The notes below the pieces were generated by a model. That model worked only from the letters and a program-made list of their open reading frames with translations. It was not told the origin of the DNA and did no database searches. A stretch of DNA of 64,000 nt from Sphingobacteriales bacterium (lineage in GTDB: Bacteria > Bacteroidota > Bacteroidia > UKL13-3). Shown in pieces: positions 44,001 through 53,039 of the stretch (the stretch's first letter is position 1; every line of letters starts with the position of its first letter). The stretch spans positions 62,001 through 126,000 of the forward strand of contig JAJTFA010000006.1 of the NCBI GenBank assembly GCA_021299635.1. The letters are read 5' to 3'. A program made the position numbers and the translations under genes.

Positions 44001-45026
44001 TTAATTTTTTACGCCTGCAATTTGCTTAACCAATGCCGGACCCTTATAAATTAATCCCGTATAAAGCTGAATAATGGTGGCACCTGCATCCATTTTTTGT
44101 TTAGCCTTTTCAACCGAGTCAACTCCACCTACCCCAATCAGGGGTATTTGGGACTTTGAAGTTTGATTAATGTATTGCAGCACCTCGGTGGCGTGGTTAA
44201 ACAAAATTTTACCACTGAGGCCTCCCGCACCTATAGCGTTAACAGTTGCACTATCGGTTAACAGATTATCTCTGGAAATGGTGGTATTGGTAGCAACAAT
44301 TCCTTCTATTTTGCTTTCGCACACAATGGCTATCACATCATTCAACTGCTCACGGGTTAAATCTGGTGCAATTTTCAGCAGGATGGGTTTAAATAGTTTT
44401 CCTTGTTCAATGTAGGTTAAACGTTTTTTTACCAATAACGATAAAATATGCATGAGGGGTTCCTTATCCTGTAAAGCACGTAAATTAGGCGTATTAGGAG
44501 AACTAACATTGACAACAAAATAATCAACTACATCATATAATCCTTCAAAACACCATTCATAATCACGAGCAGCGTCTTCATTCGGGGTTACTTTATTTTT
44601 ACCAATATTGCCCCCAACAACCAATCCTTGGGGCCTGTTTTTTAGACGTGTCGCAATAACCTCTACCCCATCATTATTAAAGCCCATACGGTTAATAATA
44701 GCTTCATCTTTCAGTAACCTGAACAACCTTGGCTTAGCGTTGCCGGGCTGTGGTTTAGGGGTAACCGTTCCAATTTCAACCGAGCCAAAGCCCAAAGCCA
44801 TAAACTCTTTCAGATATTTTGCATTTTTATCAAAGCCTGCTGCCAGGCCAACACGGTTCGGAAAGTGTATACCTAAAAACTCAACCGGCTGATACACAAA
44901 AAATAACCTGCGCATGAGCATGTAAAAGAATGGAAAATGGAGCGCAGCCCTTAAACAGTTAAGCGCGAAATAATGAGCCGTTTCTGCCGGCATTAAAAAC
45001 AATACTCTTACAATAAAACGATACAT
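44001..45026 (-). CDS. pyrD: Quinone-dependent dihydroorotate dehydrogenase PyrD (class 2)
   Basis: This membrane-associated FMN enzyme oxidises dihydroorotate to orotate in pyrimidine synthesis, passing electrons to quinone. The N-terminal helical extension (RFIVRVLFLMPAETAHYFALN) marks class 2. GLAAGFDKNAKYL, FVVNVSSPNTPNLR (catalytic Ser) and the FMN-binding GAGGLSGKIL and LIGVGGVDS are all present. The 341-residue length is standard. An IscA-fold gene follows after six bases. Confidence 0.96.
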   Translation of the reverse strand: MYRFIVRVLFLMPAETAHYFALNCLRAALHFPFFYMLMRRLFFVYQPVEFLGIHFPNRVGLAAGFDKNAKYLKEFMALGFGSVEIGTVTPKPQPGNAKPRLFRLLKDEAIINRMGFNNDGVEVIATRLKNRPQGLVVGGNIGKNKVTPNEDAARDYEWCFEGLYDVVDYFVVNVSSPNTPNLRALQDKEPLMHILSLLVKKRLTYIEQGKLFKPILLKIAPDLTREQLNDVIAIVCESKIEGIVATNTTISRDNLLTDSATVNAIGAGGLSGKILFNHATEVLQYINQTSKSQIPLIGVGGVDSVEKAKQKMDAGATIIQLYTGLIYKGPALVKQIAGVKN

Positions 45027-45214
45027 TGAAGGGTCAAAGTTTATATTTTAATTGGAATTAAAAAACAAACCTTATTCACGTTAGGTTTATAGGGATAAGG
45101 GCATGTGTAAGTATGTTTAAAAATAATTAAATAAAAAATGTGGATTAGTTGGGTAGGATAAAACGTGTCTATTTCTAAATTTGCGCACACTTTAAAAATT
45201 GAAATTATAAACGT

Positions 45215-46018
45215 ATGAGTTGGTTTACCCGAATGTTCACTTCTACCATTGGCCAAAAACTGATTGTGGCCTTAACCGGATTGTTCCTTTCTACTTTTCT
45301 TGTAGTTCATATGGTTGGCAATCTGCAATTATTTAAAGACGATCAGGGAATGTCATTTAACCTGTATTCTGTGTTTATGACTTCTAATCCGCTTATTAAA
45401 ACAGTTTCATATATCCTTTACTTAAGTATTCTGTTTCATGCGTTTAAAGGATTGCATTTGGCCTACAAAAATTTGAAGGCCCGCCCTGTTGGATATGCTG
45501 TGGTAAACGGGAAAGCCAATAGCCACTGGACATCCAGAAGCATGGGCGTTTTAGGAACCATCATTCTGGTTTTTATTGTAGTGCACATGAATGATTTTTG
45601 GGCCGAGTATAAATTTGGCCACATTCCTTATGTTCAGTACGAAGAGAATCTGCAAACCGGTGAAATCAAATCCAAGCCATATATTGATGAAGCCGGGAAT
45701 CCGAAAACCATTGCCAAAAAAGTTGAAGAAACCATTATAAGCAAAGACGGGATCGATTATAAATTAACCATAACCAAAGACCTCTACGCTGAGGTGGCTG
45801 AAGCATTTAATAATCCGCTGCTTGTTCTATTGTATGTAATTGCCATGTTTGCTGTGGGGTTTCATTTATTTCATGGATTCAAAAGCGGATTTCAAACGCT
45901 TGGTTTAAATCATCCACGCTACAATCCGGCTATTCAGTTCTTAAGCACATGGGTATTCGCAGTAATTATTCCTGCAGGCTTTGCGGCCATGCCACTTTAT
46001 TTTTTATTGATTAAATAA
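45215..46018 (+). CDS. sdhC: Succinate dehydrogenase/fumarate reductase cytochrome b subunit
   Basis: This membrane anchor of complex II is of the five-helix, di-heme b558 type typical of Bacteroidota. Hydrophobic helices are at about 12-32, 58-78, 105-125, 198-220 and 243-265. Histidines suited to heme ligation lie in [22 protein letters not shown] and FHLFHGFK. At 267 residues it carries a long soluble loop (about 128-190) between helices three and four. It starts the sdhCAB operon, 13 bp before sdhA. A -7 box TAAATTTG is at 45176-45183, without a clear -33 element. Confidence 0.95.
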   Translation: MSWFTRMFTSTIGQKLIVALTGLFLSTFLVVHMVGNLQLFKDDQGMSFNLYSVFMTSNPLIKTVSYILYLSILFHAFKGLHLAYKNLKARPVGYAVVNGKANSHWTSRSMGVLGTIILVFIVVHMNDFWAEYKFGHIPYVQYEENLQTGEIKSKPYIDEAGNPKTIAKKVEETIISKDGIDYKLTITKDLYAEVAEAFNNPLLVLLYVIAMFAVGFHLFHGFKSGFQTLGLNHPRYNPAIQFLSTWVFAVIIPAGFAAMPLYFLLIK

Positions 46019-46031
46019 GTTAAACACAGAT

Positions 46032-48044
46032 ATGACTACATCACCAAAATTGGATGCCAGAATTCCTGAAGGAACGCTGGAGCAAAAGTGGACCAAATAC
46101 AGGTCAACTGTTCCGCTGGTTAACCCCGCCAATAAAAGGAACCTTGAAATAATCATTGTTGGCTCAGGTCTGGCAGGTGCTTCTGCTGCTGCTGCCTTGG
46201 CTGAACTTGGATACAAGGTAAAAGTATTTTGTTTTCAGGATTCGGCCCGCAGAGCCCACAGTATAGCTGCGCAAGGAGGTATCAATGCCGCAAAAAATTA
46301 TCAGAATGACGGTGATAGCACCTATCGCCTTTTTTATGACACCATCAAAGGAGGCGACTACCGTGCACGCGAAGCCAACGTATACCGCCTCGCAGAAGTA
46401 AGTGCCAATATTATTGATCAATGTGTTGCACAAGGTGTGCCATTTGCCCGTGAATACGGAGGAATGCTGGATAATCGCTCTTTTGGCGGAACACAAGTAA
46501 AACGTACGTTCTATGCAGCAGGTCAAACCGGTCAGCAGTTATTATTAGGAGCCTACAGTGCATTGCAGCGTCAGGTTGGTTTGGGTCAGGTAGACATGCT
46601 TACCCGCCACGAGATGCTGGATATTGTTAATGTAGATGGCAAATGCCGCGGTATTATAGCCAGAGACCTTGTTTCCGGTAAGCTTGAGCGCCATTTTGGT
46701 CATGCTGTTTTACTTTGCAGCGGAGGTTATGGAAACGTATTTTTCCTGTCTACCAACGCAATGGGCAGCAATGTAACAGCCGCATGGAAAGCACATAAAA
46801 AAGGCGCATTCTTTGGCAATCCATGCTTCACTCAAATACACCCAACTTGTATTCCTGTTTCTGGTGATCATCAGTCTAAATTAACATTGATGTCAGAGTC
46901 TTTGAGAAATGACGGACGCATCTGGGTACCTAAACGTAAGGAAGATGCAGATGCTATACGTGCAGGGAAACTCAATCCCAATGATTTGAAAGAAGAAGAC
47001 AGAGATTATTATCTGGAAAGAAGATATCCTGCCTTTGGAAACCTAGTACCTCGTGATGTGGCCTCACGTGCAGCTAAAGAGCGATGCGATGCAGGGTTTG
47101 GTGTTAATCAGACAGGCGAAGCCGTTTATCTGGATTTTGCCTTCAACATGAAATATAAGTACGGCAAAAAGGAAGCTACAAAAAAAGGAATCCAAAACCC
47201 TACCGAAGAGCAGCTAACCGAATTAGGTAAAGCTGTTGTAAAAGAGCAATACGGTAACCTGTTTGATATGTATCAGCAAATAACCGGTGTAAATCCATAT
47301 GAGAATCCTATGATGATTTATCCGGCTGTACATTATACCATGGGTGGTTTGTGGGTTGATTATAATTTGATGACTTCCGTTCCGGGATTATATGCCTTAG
47401 GAGAAGCCAATTTCTCTGACCATGGTGCTAACCGACTGGGTGCATCAGCGTTGATGCAAGGATTGGCTGACGGTTATTTCGTTATTCCTTATACCATTGG
47501 CGCATACCTGAGCAATGAAATCAGAACCAGGGCTATCGACACCAACCACGAGGCCTTTGAAGCAGCAGAAAAATCAGTAAGAGAACGTCTGGAAAAACTG
47601 AAAAACATCAACGGAACAAAAACGGTTGATTATTTCCACAAACGCCTCGGCAAAATCATGTGGAACCAATGCGGTATGGCACGAAATGCTGAAGGATTAA
47701 AGCAAGCTATTGCCGATATACAATCACTCAGAGCAGAATTTTGGAGAGATGTGCGTGTACCTGGTGGAGTAAATGAATTTAATCCGGAGTTGGAAAAAGC
47801 TGGACGTGTTGCCGATTTCTTGGAATTGGGTGAATTGATGTGCCACGATGCATTAAACAGAAACGAGAGCTGTGGTGGCCATTTCAGGGAAGAGTTTCAG
47901 ACAGAAGAAGGTGAAGCATTGCGTGACGATGAAAACTTCGGTTATGTGGCTGCATGGGAAATGACAGGAGATGCCAACTGGGAACTACACCGCGAAGATC
48001 TGAAATATGAAAATATTAAAATTGCCCAACGCTCTTACAAATAA
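46032..48044 (+). CDS. sdhA: Succinate dehydrogenase/fumarate reductase flavoprotein subunit
   Basis: This is the catalytic, FAD-binding subunit of complex II, which interconverts succinate and fumarate. The dinucleotide fold [20 protein letters not shown] is followed by the covalent flavin-histidine motif [14 protein letters not shown]. The active-site region HPTCIP, the arginine-rich [13 protein letters not shown], and [11 protein letters not shown] and [20 protein letters not shown] are typical of the 670-residue Bacteroidota/epsilonproteobacterial type. It is flanked by sdhC and sdhB at 13 and 30 bp. Confidence 0.97.
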   Translation: MTTSPKLDARIPEGTLEQKWTKYRSTVPLVNPANKRNLEIIIVGSGLAGASAAAALAELGYKVKVFCFQDSARRAHSIAAQGGINAAKNYQNDGDSTYRLFYDTIKGGDYRAREANVYRLAEVSANIIDQCVAQGVPFAREYGGMLDNRSFGGTQVKRTFYAAGQTGQQLLLGAYSALQRQVGLGQVDMLTRHEMLDIVNVDGKCRGIIARDLVSGKLERHFGHAVLLCSGGYGNVFFLSTNAMGSNVTAAWKAHKKGAFFGNPCFTQIHPTCIPVSGDHQSKLTLMSESLRNDGRIWVPKRKEDADAIRAGKLNPNDLKEEDRDYYLERRYPAFGNLVPRDVASRAAKERCDAGFGVNQTGEAVYLDFAFNMKYKYGKKEATKKGIQNPTEEQLTELGKAVVKEQYGNLFDMYQQITGVNPYENPMMIYPAVHYTMGGLWVDYNLMTSVPGLYALGEANFSDHGANRLGASALMQGLADGYFVIPYTIGAYLSNEIRTRAIDTNHEAFEAAEKSVRERLEKLKNINGTKTVDYFHKRLGKIMWNQCGMARNAEGLKQAIADIQSLRAEFWRDVRVPGGVNEFNPELEKAGRVADFLELGELMCHDALNRNESCGGHFREEFQTEEGEALRDDENFGYVAAWEMTGDANWELHREDLKYENIKIAQRSYK

Positions 48045-48074
48045 AAAATCTATTAAAAGTAAATATTATACGCC

Positions 48075-48839
48075 ATGAGTGGAAATATGAATCTTACACT
48101 AAAAGTGTGGAGACAAAAAAATAAAGACGACAGAGGTAAATTTGAAACCTACCCGGTTCAACATATCTCTCCTGATATGAGTTTCTTGGAGATGTTTGAT
48201 GTGTTAAATGAACGCTTAATAAATGAAGGCAAAGATCCAGTTGCGTTTGACCATGATTGCAGAGAAGGTATTTGCGGTATGTGTAGCATGTTTATTAACG
48301 GCAGACCTCACGGACCTTTGCAGGGCGTAACCACATGCCAGTTGCATATGCGTTCTTTCAGAAATGGCGATACCATAGTGGTAGAACCATGGAGAGCAAC
48401 CGCATTTCCTGTAATCAAAGACTTGGCTGTTGATCGTTCAGCCTTTGATCGCGTTATTTCAGCAGGAGGTTTTATTTCGGTTAATACCGGAAACGCACAA
48501 GATGCCAACTCGATACCTGTGCCAAAGGATGATGCAGATGCTGCCTTTGCAGCGGCAACCTGCATAGGCTGTGGAGCCTGCGTTGCAGCTTGCAAAAATG
48601 CCTCAGCCATGTTGTTTGTATCAGCCAAAGTATCGCAATTTGCATTACTCCCTCAGGGCCAAGCCGAGCGTCAGGAACGTGTATTAAGCATGGTTGCACA
48701 AATGGATGCTGAGGGTTTTGGATCTTGCACCAATACCGGAGCCTGCGAAGCTGAGTGTCCCAAAGGCATTTCACTTAGTAATATAGCTCGTATGAATCGT
48801 GATTATATTGGTGCTCAGCTATCAACTCAGAAAGCATAA
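48075..48839 (+). CDS. sdhB: Succinate dehydrogenase/fumarate reductase iron-sulfur subunit
   Basis: This subunit carries electrons between the flavin and the heme/quinone site. The 2Fe-2S ligands are in [12 protein letters not shown] and a later Cys (GVTTC). The 4Fe-4S and 3Fe-4S clusters use [13 protein letters not shown] and [16 protein letters not shown]. Length of 254 is normal. It is the last gene of the operon and is followed by a strong terminator. Confidence 0.97.
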   Translation: MSGNMNLTLKVWRQKNKDDRGKFETYPVQHISPDMSFLEMFDVLNERLINEGKDPVAFDHDCREGICGMCSMFINGRPHGPLQGVTTCQLHMRSFRNGDTIVVEPWRATAFPVIKDLAVDRSAFDRVISAGGFISVNTGNAQDANSIPVPKDDADAAFAAATCIGCGACVAACKNASAMLFVSAKVSQFALLPQGQAERQERVLSMVAQMDAEGFGSCTNTGACEAECPKGISLSNIARMNRDYIGAQLSTQKA

Positions 48840-48860
48840 CCATAAAAAATCACTTTTGAA

Positions 48861-48895
48861 AAATCCCGTTAAGTAAAGGTTAACGGGATTTTTTT
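48861..48895 (+). terminator. Intrinsic terminator of sdhCAB
   Basis: A perfect 12-bp stem (48861-48872 with 48880-48891), a 7-base loop and a T-run to 48895 follow the sdhB stop by 21 bp. This ends the operon. Confidence 0.93.
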
Positions 48896-48980
48896 ATGCA
48901 ACTTTTACATGCCATTTCTACTCTTGTAGATAATAATTTCGTACCTTCACCTCGTTAAATCAAGCCAATAACTGAATTCA

Positions 48981-51626
48981 TTGCTTACATATCGTTTATT
49001 ATTCTTTACTCTTTTACTGGCATTTTTTTTACCACTCCAAGCCACACATTACCGTGCAGGTGAGATTACCTATCAGATAGTGAATGGAAAAACGTATCAG
49101 TTTACCTTTGTAACCTATACCGACCCGAGGAAACCGGCAAATGACAATACAAGGGTTTTAAGGGTAAATTGGGGTGATGGTGCAAGTGAAGATATACCCA
49201 GAACAAAAGCTGTAGTTATCAATAGCACCGTACAACAAAACACATATGTTTATCAGCACTCTTATTCAACCGATGGGGTTTATCTGGTAAACTTTGCCGA
49301 TCCGAATCGTGTAGAAAATATCAGAAATATCAATGGTGGCGTATCTGTTGAGATTCCTTTCTATGTTGAGGCAGTGCTTCGCATAAACAATAGTATTGGT
49401 TCCAACGAATCGCCCATTATGTATGTACCTCCAATTGATGAGGGATGTATTGGATTTACCTATGTACATAACCCCGGAGCATATGATGCTGATGGTGATT
49501 CAATTGCCTATCAGTTAATCCCACCTTTCCAGGCTGAAAATACCCCAGTTCCTAATTATGTAGATCCCATGTTTTCAGATAGCTTCAGTCTCAATCCGAT
49601 AACTGGCCAAGTAACCTGGCAAAAACCCCAGATACCCGGTATTTATAATATAGCCATCCGTATTAATGAATACCGCAATAACCGCCTTGTAGGATACATT
49701 GTGCGTGACATGCAGATTGAAATAAAAAACTGCCCCAATGCACCACCAATCATTGCACCGCTGCCGGACTTTTGCGTAAGAGCAGGTGAAACAATAAATT
49801 TCAATACCAGTGCTTCAGATCCAAACGCGGGCCAAATACTAACATTAAGAGGCTATGCAGGCCCTTTCGAACAAGCTAGTAGTAAGGCTACCTTAACTCC
49901 GGACCCTGCACAGGCAACCACATTTGTAAATGCCGATTTCCGTTGGAAAACAATTGCCAATCACGTGCGCTACTTCTCGCATCAAGGTATCATTAAGGTT
50001 AACGATAATTTTATTCCTGAACTGGCCGATATTAAACCTTTTAGAATTACCGTAATAGGCAGACCACCCAATAACCTCATAGCCACACAGGAGGGAAACG
50101 GATTACGTGTAAGTTGGGATAAAGACTCTAGCGGATTAGCTAATGAATATCTGCTGTATAGGCGTATCGATAGCTCAAAGTGGAACCCCGGTCAGTGTGA
50201 AAGAGGCATACCCGCATCAACAGGTTTCAAACTTATTTCAAAGTTTAACGATATCAATACCACCTCTTATCTTGATAATAATGATGGCAAAGGCCTCTCA
50301 CCAATGGTGAGCTACTGTTACAGACTTGTGGCTGTTTTCCCGGCAAGAGACCGATTTGGAACACCTATTGTTTCCTACAAATCTGAAAGCTATGCATCAA
50401 CCGAAATTTGCGAGGCTATTGTTAGAAGCAAACCTGTTATTACACAGGTATCCATTCTAGAAACAAGCATATCCAATGGCAAAGTAAAAGTTAGCTGGCT
50501 AAGACCGGATACTCTTAATCAGATGCAATTTCCACCACCTTATCGCCTCATCCTTAAACGCGCTAATACTCCTGAGCAAAATGCTAACCCTGTTGCTATA
50601 TTCGATTACCCGACATTCGATTCCATTGCTGATACCAACTATACAGATACACTGGTTAATACCAAAACGCTTCAAGCTGTATATGTGATAGATTTTATAA
50701 GTACAGCAACCGGAATTGAATTTATTGACGCCAGTCAGCCTGCCACCGCATTAAGAGCATCCGTTCTCTCAACGGATCAAACCAATATCCTTTCATGGAA
50801 AGCCAATGTGCCTTGGGATAATATAGGCTACGTTGTATACAGAAAAAATTTAAACAACCGGTTTGATTCTATAGCTTATACCACTTCCAATATCTTCAGT
50901 GACGTAAAACTCGTTAACAATACTGAATACTGTTATCTGATTAAATCCTTTGGTAAATACTCACTTCTACCCGACTCAAGTGAGAATTACTCACAGGAAA
51001 TTTGTGGTACACCTCTTGACACCGTGCGACCATGCCCGCCATCGGTTAGGGTTATTACCCCTTGCGTGGATTTTAGCAGTTTTACCAACCGTTTAGAATG
51101 GATTAACAACAACTTTTGTGCAGATGACGTGGTCTCGTTTAATATTTATTTCAAAAAGTATAAAAATGATTCTGTTTACACTAAACTAAAATCTGTTTCC
51201 AATTTAACATTTGCATATGATGATAGCAGAGAAGAACTGAAGAAAGGCATTGGTGGATGCTACGTGGTTACCGGAGTTGACAGTTTTAACAATGAAAGTA
51301 ATTTTTTAAATGAGTTTTGTGTAGATAATTGTCCCGAGTACAAACTGCCCAACGTTTTCAGCCCGAATCAGGATGGCGTAAATGATGAATTCAAACCATT
51401 CCCCTATCGATTTATTGAAGGCATAGAAATTAAAATTTTTAACAGATGGGGGCAGCAGGTATTTACCACAGAAGACCCTGAAATAAGATGGAATGGCAAA
51501 GCACAAAAAACAGGCTCCGATTGTACGGATGGTATTTATTTTTATACCCTAAAAGTATATGAACAGTATCTGGAAGGTATTAAATTGCGCCAAGAAAGCG
51601 GCAGCATTCAGCTCATTCGTAATTAA
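48981..51626 (+). CDS. Gliding-associated surface protein with CHU_C C-terminal domain
   Basis: This 881-residue T9SS cargo has a signal peptide (LTYRLLFFTLLLAFFLPLQA). Ig/PKD-like and fibronectin type III-like repeats follow (TYQFTFVTYTDP, NNLIATQEGNGLRVSWDKD, NILSWKANVPWDN). The C-terminal gliding-associated domain is clear (LPNVFSPNQDGVNDEF, IFNRWGQQVFTT, CTDGIYFYTLKV). No ATG is available: an in-frame stop lies at 48969-48971 and the signal peptide starts right after TTG 48981, so this is a non-ATG start. Riboflavin synthase begins six bases after its stop. The role is surface adhesion or a scaffold. Confidence 0.9.
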   Translation: MLTYRLLFFTLLLAFFLPLQATHYRAGEITYQIVNGKTYQFTFVTYTDPRKPANDNTRVLRVNWGDGASEDIPRTKAVVINSTVQQNTYVYQHSYSTDGVYLVNFADPNRVENIRNINGGVSVEIPFYVEAVLRINNSIGSNESPIMYVPPIDEGCIGFTYVHNPGAYDADGDSIAYQLIPPFQAENTPVPNYVDPMFSDSFSLNPITGQVTWQKPQIPGIYNIAIRINEYRNNRLVGYIVRDMQIEIKNCPNAPPIIAPLPDFCVRAGETINFNTSASDPNAGQILTLRGYAGPFEQASSKATLTPDPAQATTFVNADFRWKTIANHVRYFSHQGIIKVNDNFIPELADIKPFRITVIGRPPNNLIATQEGNGLRVSWDKDSSGLANEYLLYRRIDSSKWNPGQCERGIPASTGFKLISKFNDINTTSYLDNNDGKGLSPMVSYCYRLVAVFPARDRFGTPIVSYKSESYASTEICEAIVRSKPVITQVSILETSISNGKVKVSWLRPDTLNQMQFPPPYRLILKRANTPEQNANPVAIFDYPTFDSIADTNYTDTLVNTKTLQAVYVIDFISTATGIEFIDASQPATALRASVLSTDQTNILSWKANVPWDNIGYVVYRKNLNNRFDSIAYTTSNIFSDVKLVNNTEYCYLIKSFGKYSLLPDSSENYSQEICGTPLDTVRPCPPSVRVITPCVDFSSFTNRLEWINNNFCADDVVSFNIYFKKYKNDSVYTKLKSVSNLTFAYDDSREELKKGIGGCYVVTGVDSFNNESNFLNEFCVDNCPEYKLPNVFSPNQDGVNDEFKPFPYRFIEGIEIKIFNRWGQQVFTTEDPEIRWNGKAQKTGSDCTDGIYFYTLKVYEQYLEGIKLRQESGSIQLIRN

Positions 51627-51632
51627 GTATAA

Positions 51633-52232
51633 GTGTTTACAGGAATTATAGAAACTACCGGAATCGTTAAGGACCTTGCTCAGGATGGTACCAACTTGCA
51701 TTTGCGCATTGAAACTGCCATGGCATCAAATCTGCATATCGACCAAAGCGTGGCACATAATGGCGTTTGCCTTACCGTGGTTGAAATTAAAGACGATACT
51801 TTTGTAGTTACCGCCATTGAAGAAACGCTTCTGCGCACCAATTTAAATCAAATAAAAAAAGGTGATTTAATAAACCTGGAAAGGTGCATGCCTGCCACAG
51901 GAAGGTATGATGGGCATATGGTACAAGGCCATGTGGATGATATTGCCACCTGCACACAGATTGAAAATAGAGATGGGAGCTGGCTTTTTACATTTGAAAT
52001 TAAACGTACTGAGTATAACGCATTAATGGTTGAAAAAGGTTCTATCTGCGTAAATGGAATAAGCCTAACCATTGCAAAAACAACTGGCAGTTTTTTTACA
52101 GTAGCCATCATTCCATACACCTACGAACATACCAATCTGCAACACCTAACAGTTGGCAATTATGTAAATATAGAGTTTGATATTATAGGTAAATATGTTC
52201 AGAAAATGCTTGCAGCACGCAGCATTGTTTAA
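51633..52232 (+). CDS. ribE: Riboflavin synthase alpha subunit
   Basis: This enzyme dismutates two lumazine molecules to riboflavin. Two homologous lumazine-binding domains are visible. The first has MFTGIIETTGIV and VAHNGVCLTVVE; the second has GHMVQGHVDDIATC and ICVNGISLTIAK. The 199-residue length is normal. It uses a GTG start at 51633, fixed by the invariant N-terminus MFTGII. It follows the surface-protein gene by six bases with no promoter seen between, so it may be read through. Confidence 0.96.
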   Translation: MFTGIIETTGIVKDLAQDGTNLHLRIETAMASNLHIDQSVAHNGVCLTVVEIKDDTFVVTAIEETLLRTNLNQIKKGDLINLERCMPATGRYDGHMVQGHVDDIATCTQIENRDGSWLFTFEIKRTEYNALMVEKGSICVNGISLTIAKTTGSFFTVAIIPYTYEHTNLQHLTVGNYVNIEFDIIGKYVQKMLAARSIV

Positions 52233-52250
52233 GCAGTGTTGCAATAGGTA

Positions 52251-53006
52251 TTAATCCAATCGCAATCTGCTCCTGTAATTTCCTTGTTTAGCATTAACCT
52301 CAAGAAGATAAAGCCCTTTGGGCAAATGCGACAAATTTAATGCGGTGTCATAATATTCCATTTTGGCTCTATAAACACTGCGTCCACTTAGGTCTCTCAC
52401 CTCAATTATACCCTCCTCTTTAATGGCACTGCCTAATGTAATTTGTACATGCCCGTTTGAAGGGTTAGGATACACAACCATTGCAGATGACACCTGTAAA
52501 GATTTTAAGCCGGTATTATAGCCAATCACAATTGCATACCTGGTATTGGTATCATATTGCAGTGATTCCGGAATCTGAATAGGGATGCCAAAAAGAGGAA
52601 ATCGCCCTCTTAATTTTACCACAACTTTTAGCGGATAGGTTCCAACCTGTGCAGGTGTAGCTGTACCAGTAATTTTAGCGCAACCCACCTTACCCCCAAG
52701 AACCATACAGTTGGCATTGTGGCAGGCATAACTAAAGTTTGCGGGCAATCCAATTACCTCTGTAATTCTCAAAGAATCAACTGTTACTTTTACCATTGAC
52801 CCAGCAACCGTGGCATTTGTATCGGCTGGCGCCTTGTATTGAATAATGGCGGTGTAAGGCTCATTTACAATGGTTTTCTCCAATTCGGCTGGTAAAATTC
52901 CCTGAGTCCCCGGGAAAGCTGTATCGGGCATGCATGGCTGCGCCTGGCTAATTTTAGCAGCAGTTATCAATACAAACATAAAGAGTATGTTGGTAAAGTT
53001 TTTCAT
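52251..53006 (-). CDS. Secreted protein with T9SS type A sorting domain
   Basis: This 251-residue protein has a signal peptide (FTNILFMFVLITAAKISQAQ). A middle beta domain has cysteine-rich NFSYACHNANCMVLGGKVGCAKI, probably disulfide-bonded. The type A sorting domain is at about 175-251 (VVYPNPSNGHVQITLG, VRDLSGRSVYRAK, LPKGLYLLEVNAKQG). The internal domain resembles other small Bacteroidota exported proteins of unknown role. It is divergent from a TonB receptor 33 bp away. Confidence 0.88.
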   Translation of the reverse strand: MKNFTNILFMFVLITAAKISQAQPCMPDTAFPGTQGILPAELEKTIVNEPYTAIIQYKAPADTNATVAGSMVKVTVDSLRITEVIGLPANFSYACHNANCMVLGGKVGCAKITGTATPAQVGTYPLKVVVKLRGRFPLFGIPIQIPESLQYDTNTRYAIVIGYNTGLKSLQVSSAMVVYPNPSNGHVQITLGSAIKEEGIIEVRDLSGRSVYRAKMEYYDTALNLSHLPKGLYLLEVNAKQGNYRSRLRLD

Positions 53007-53039
53007 TGTTAATTTATATTTGATTCAGCAATTTACTCA

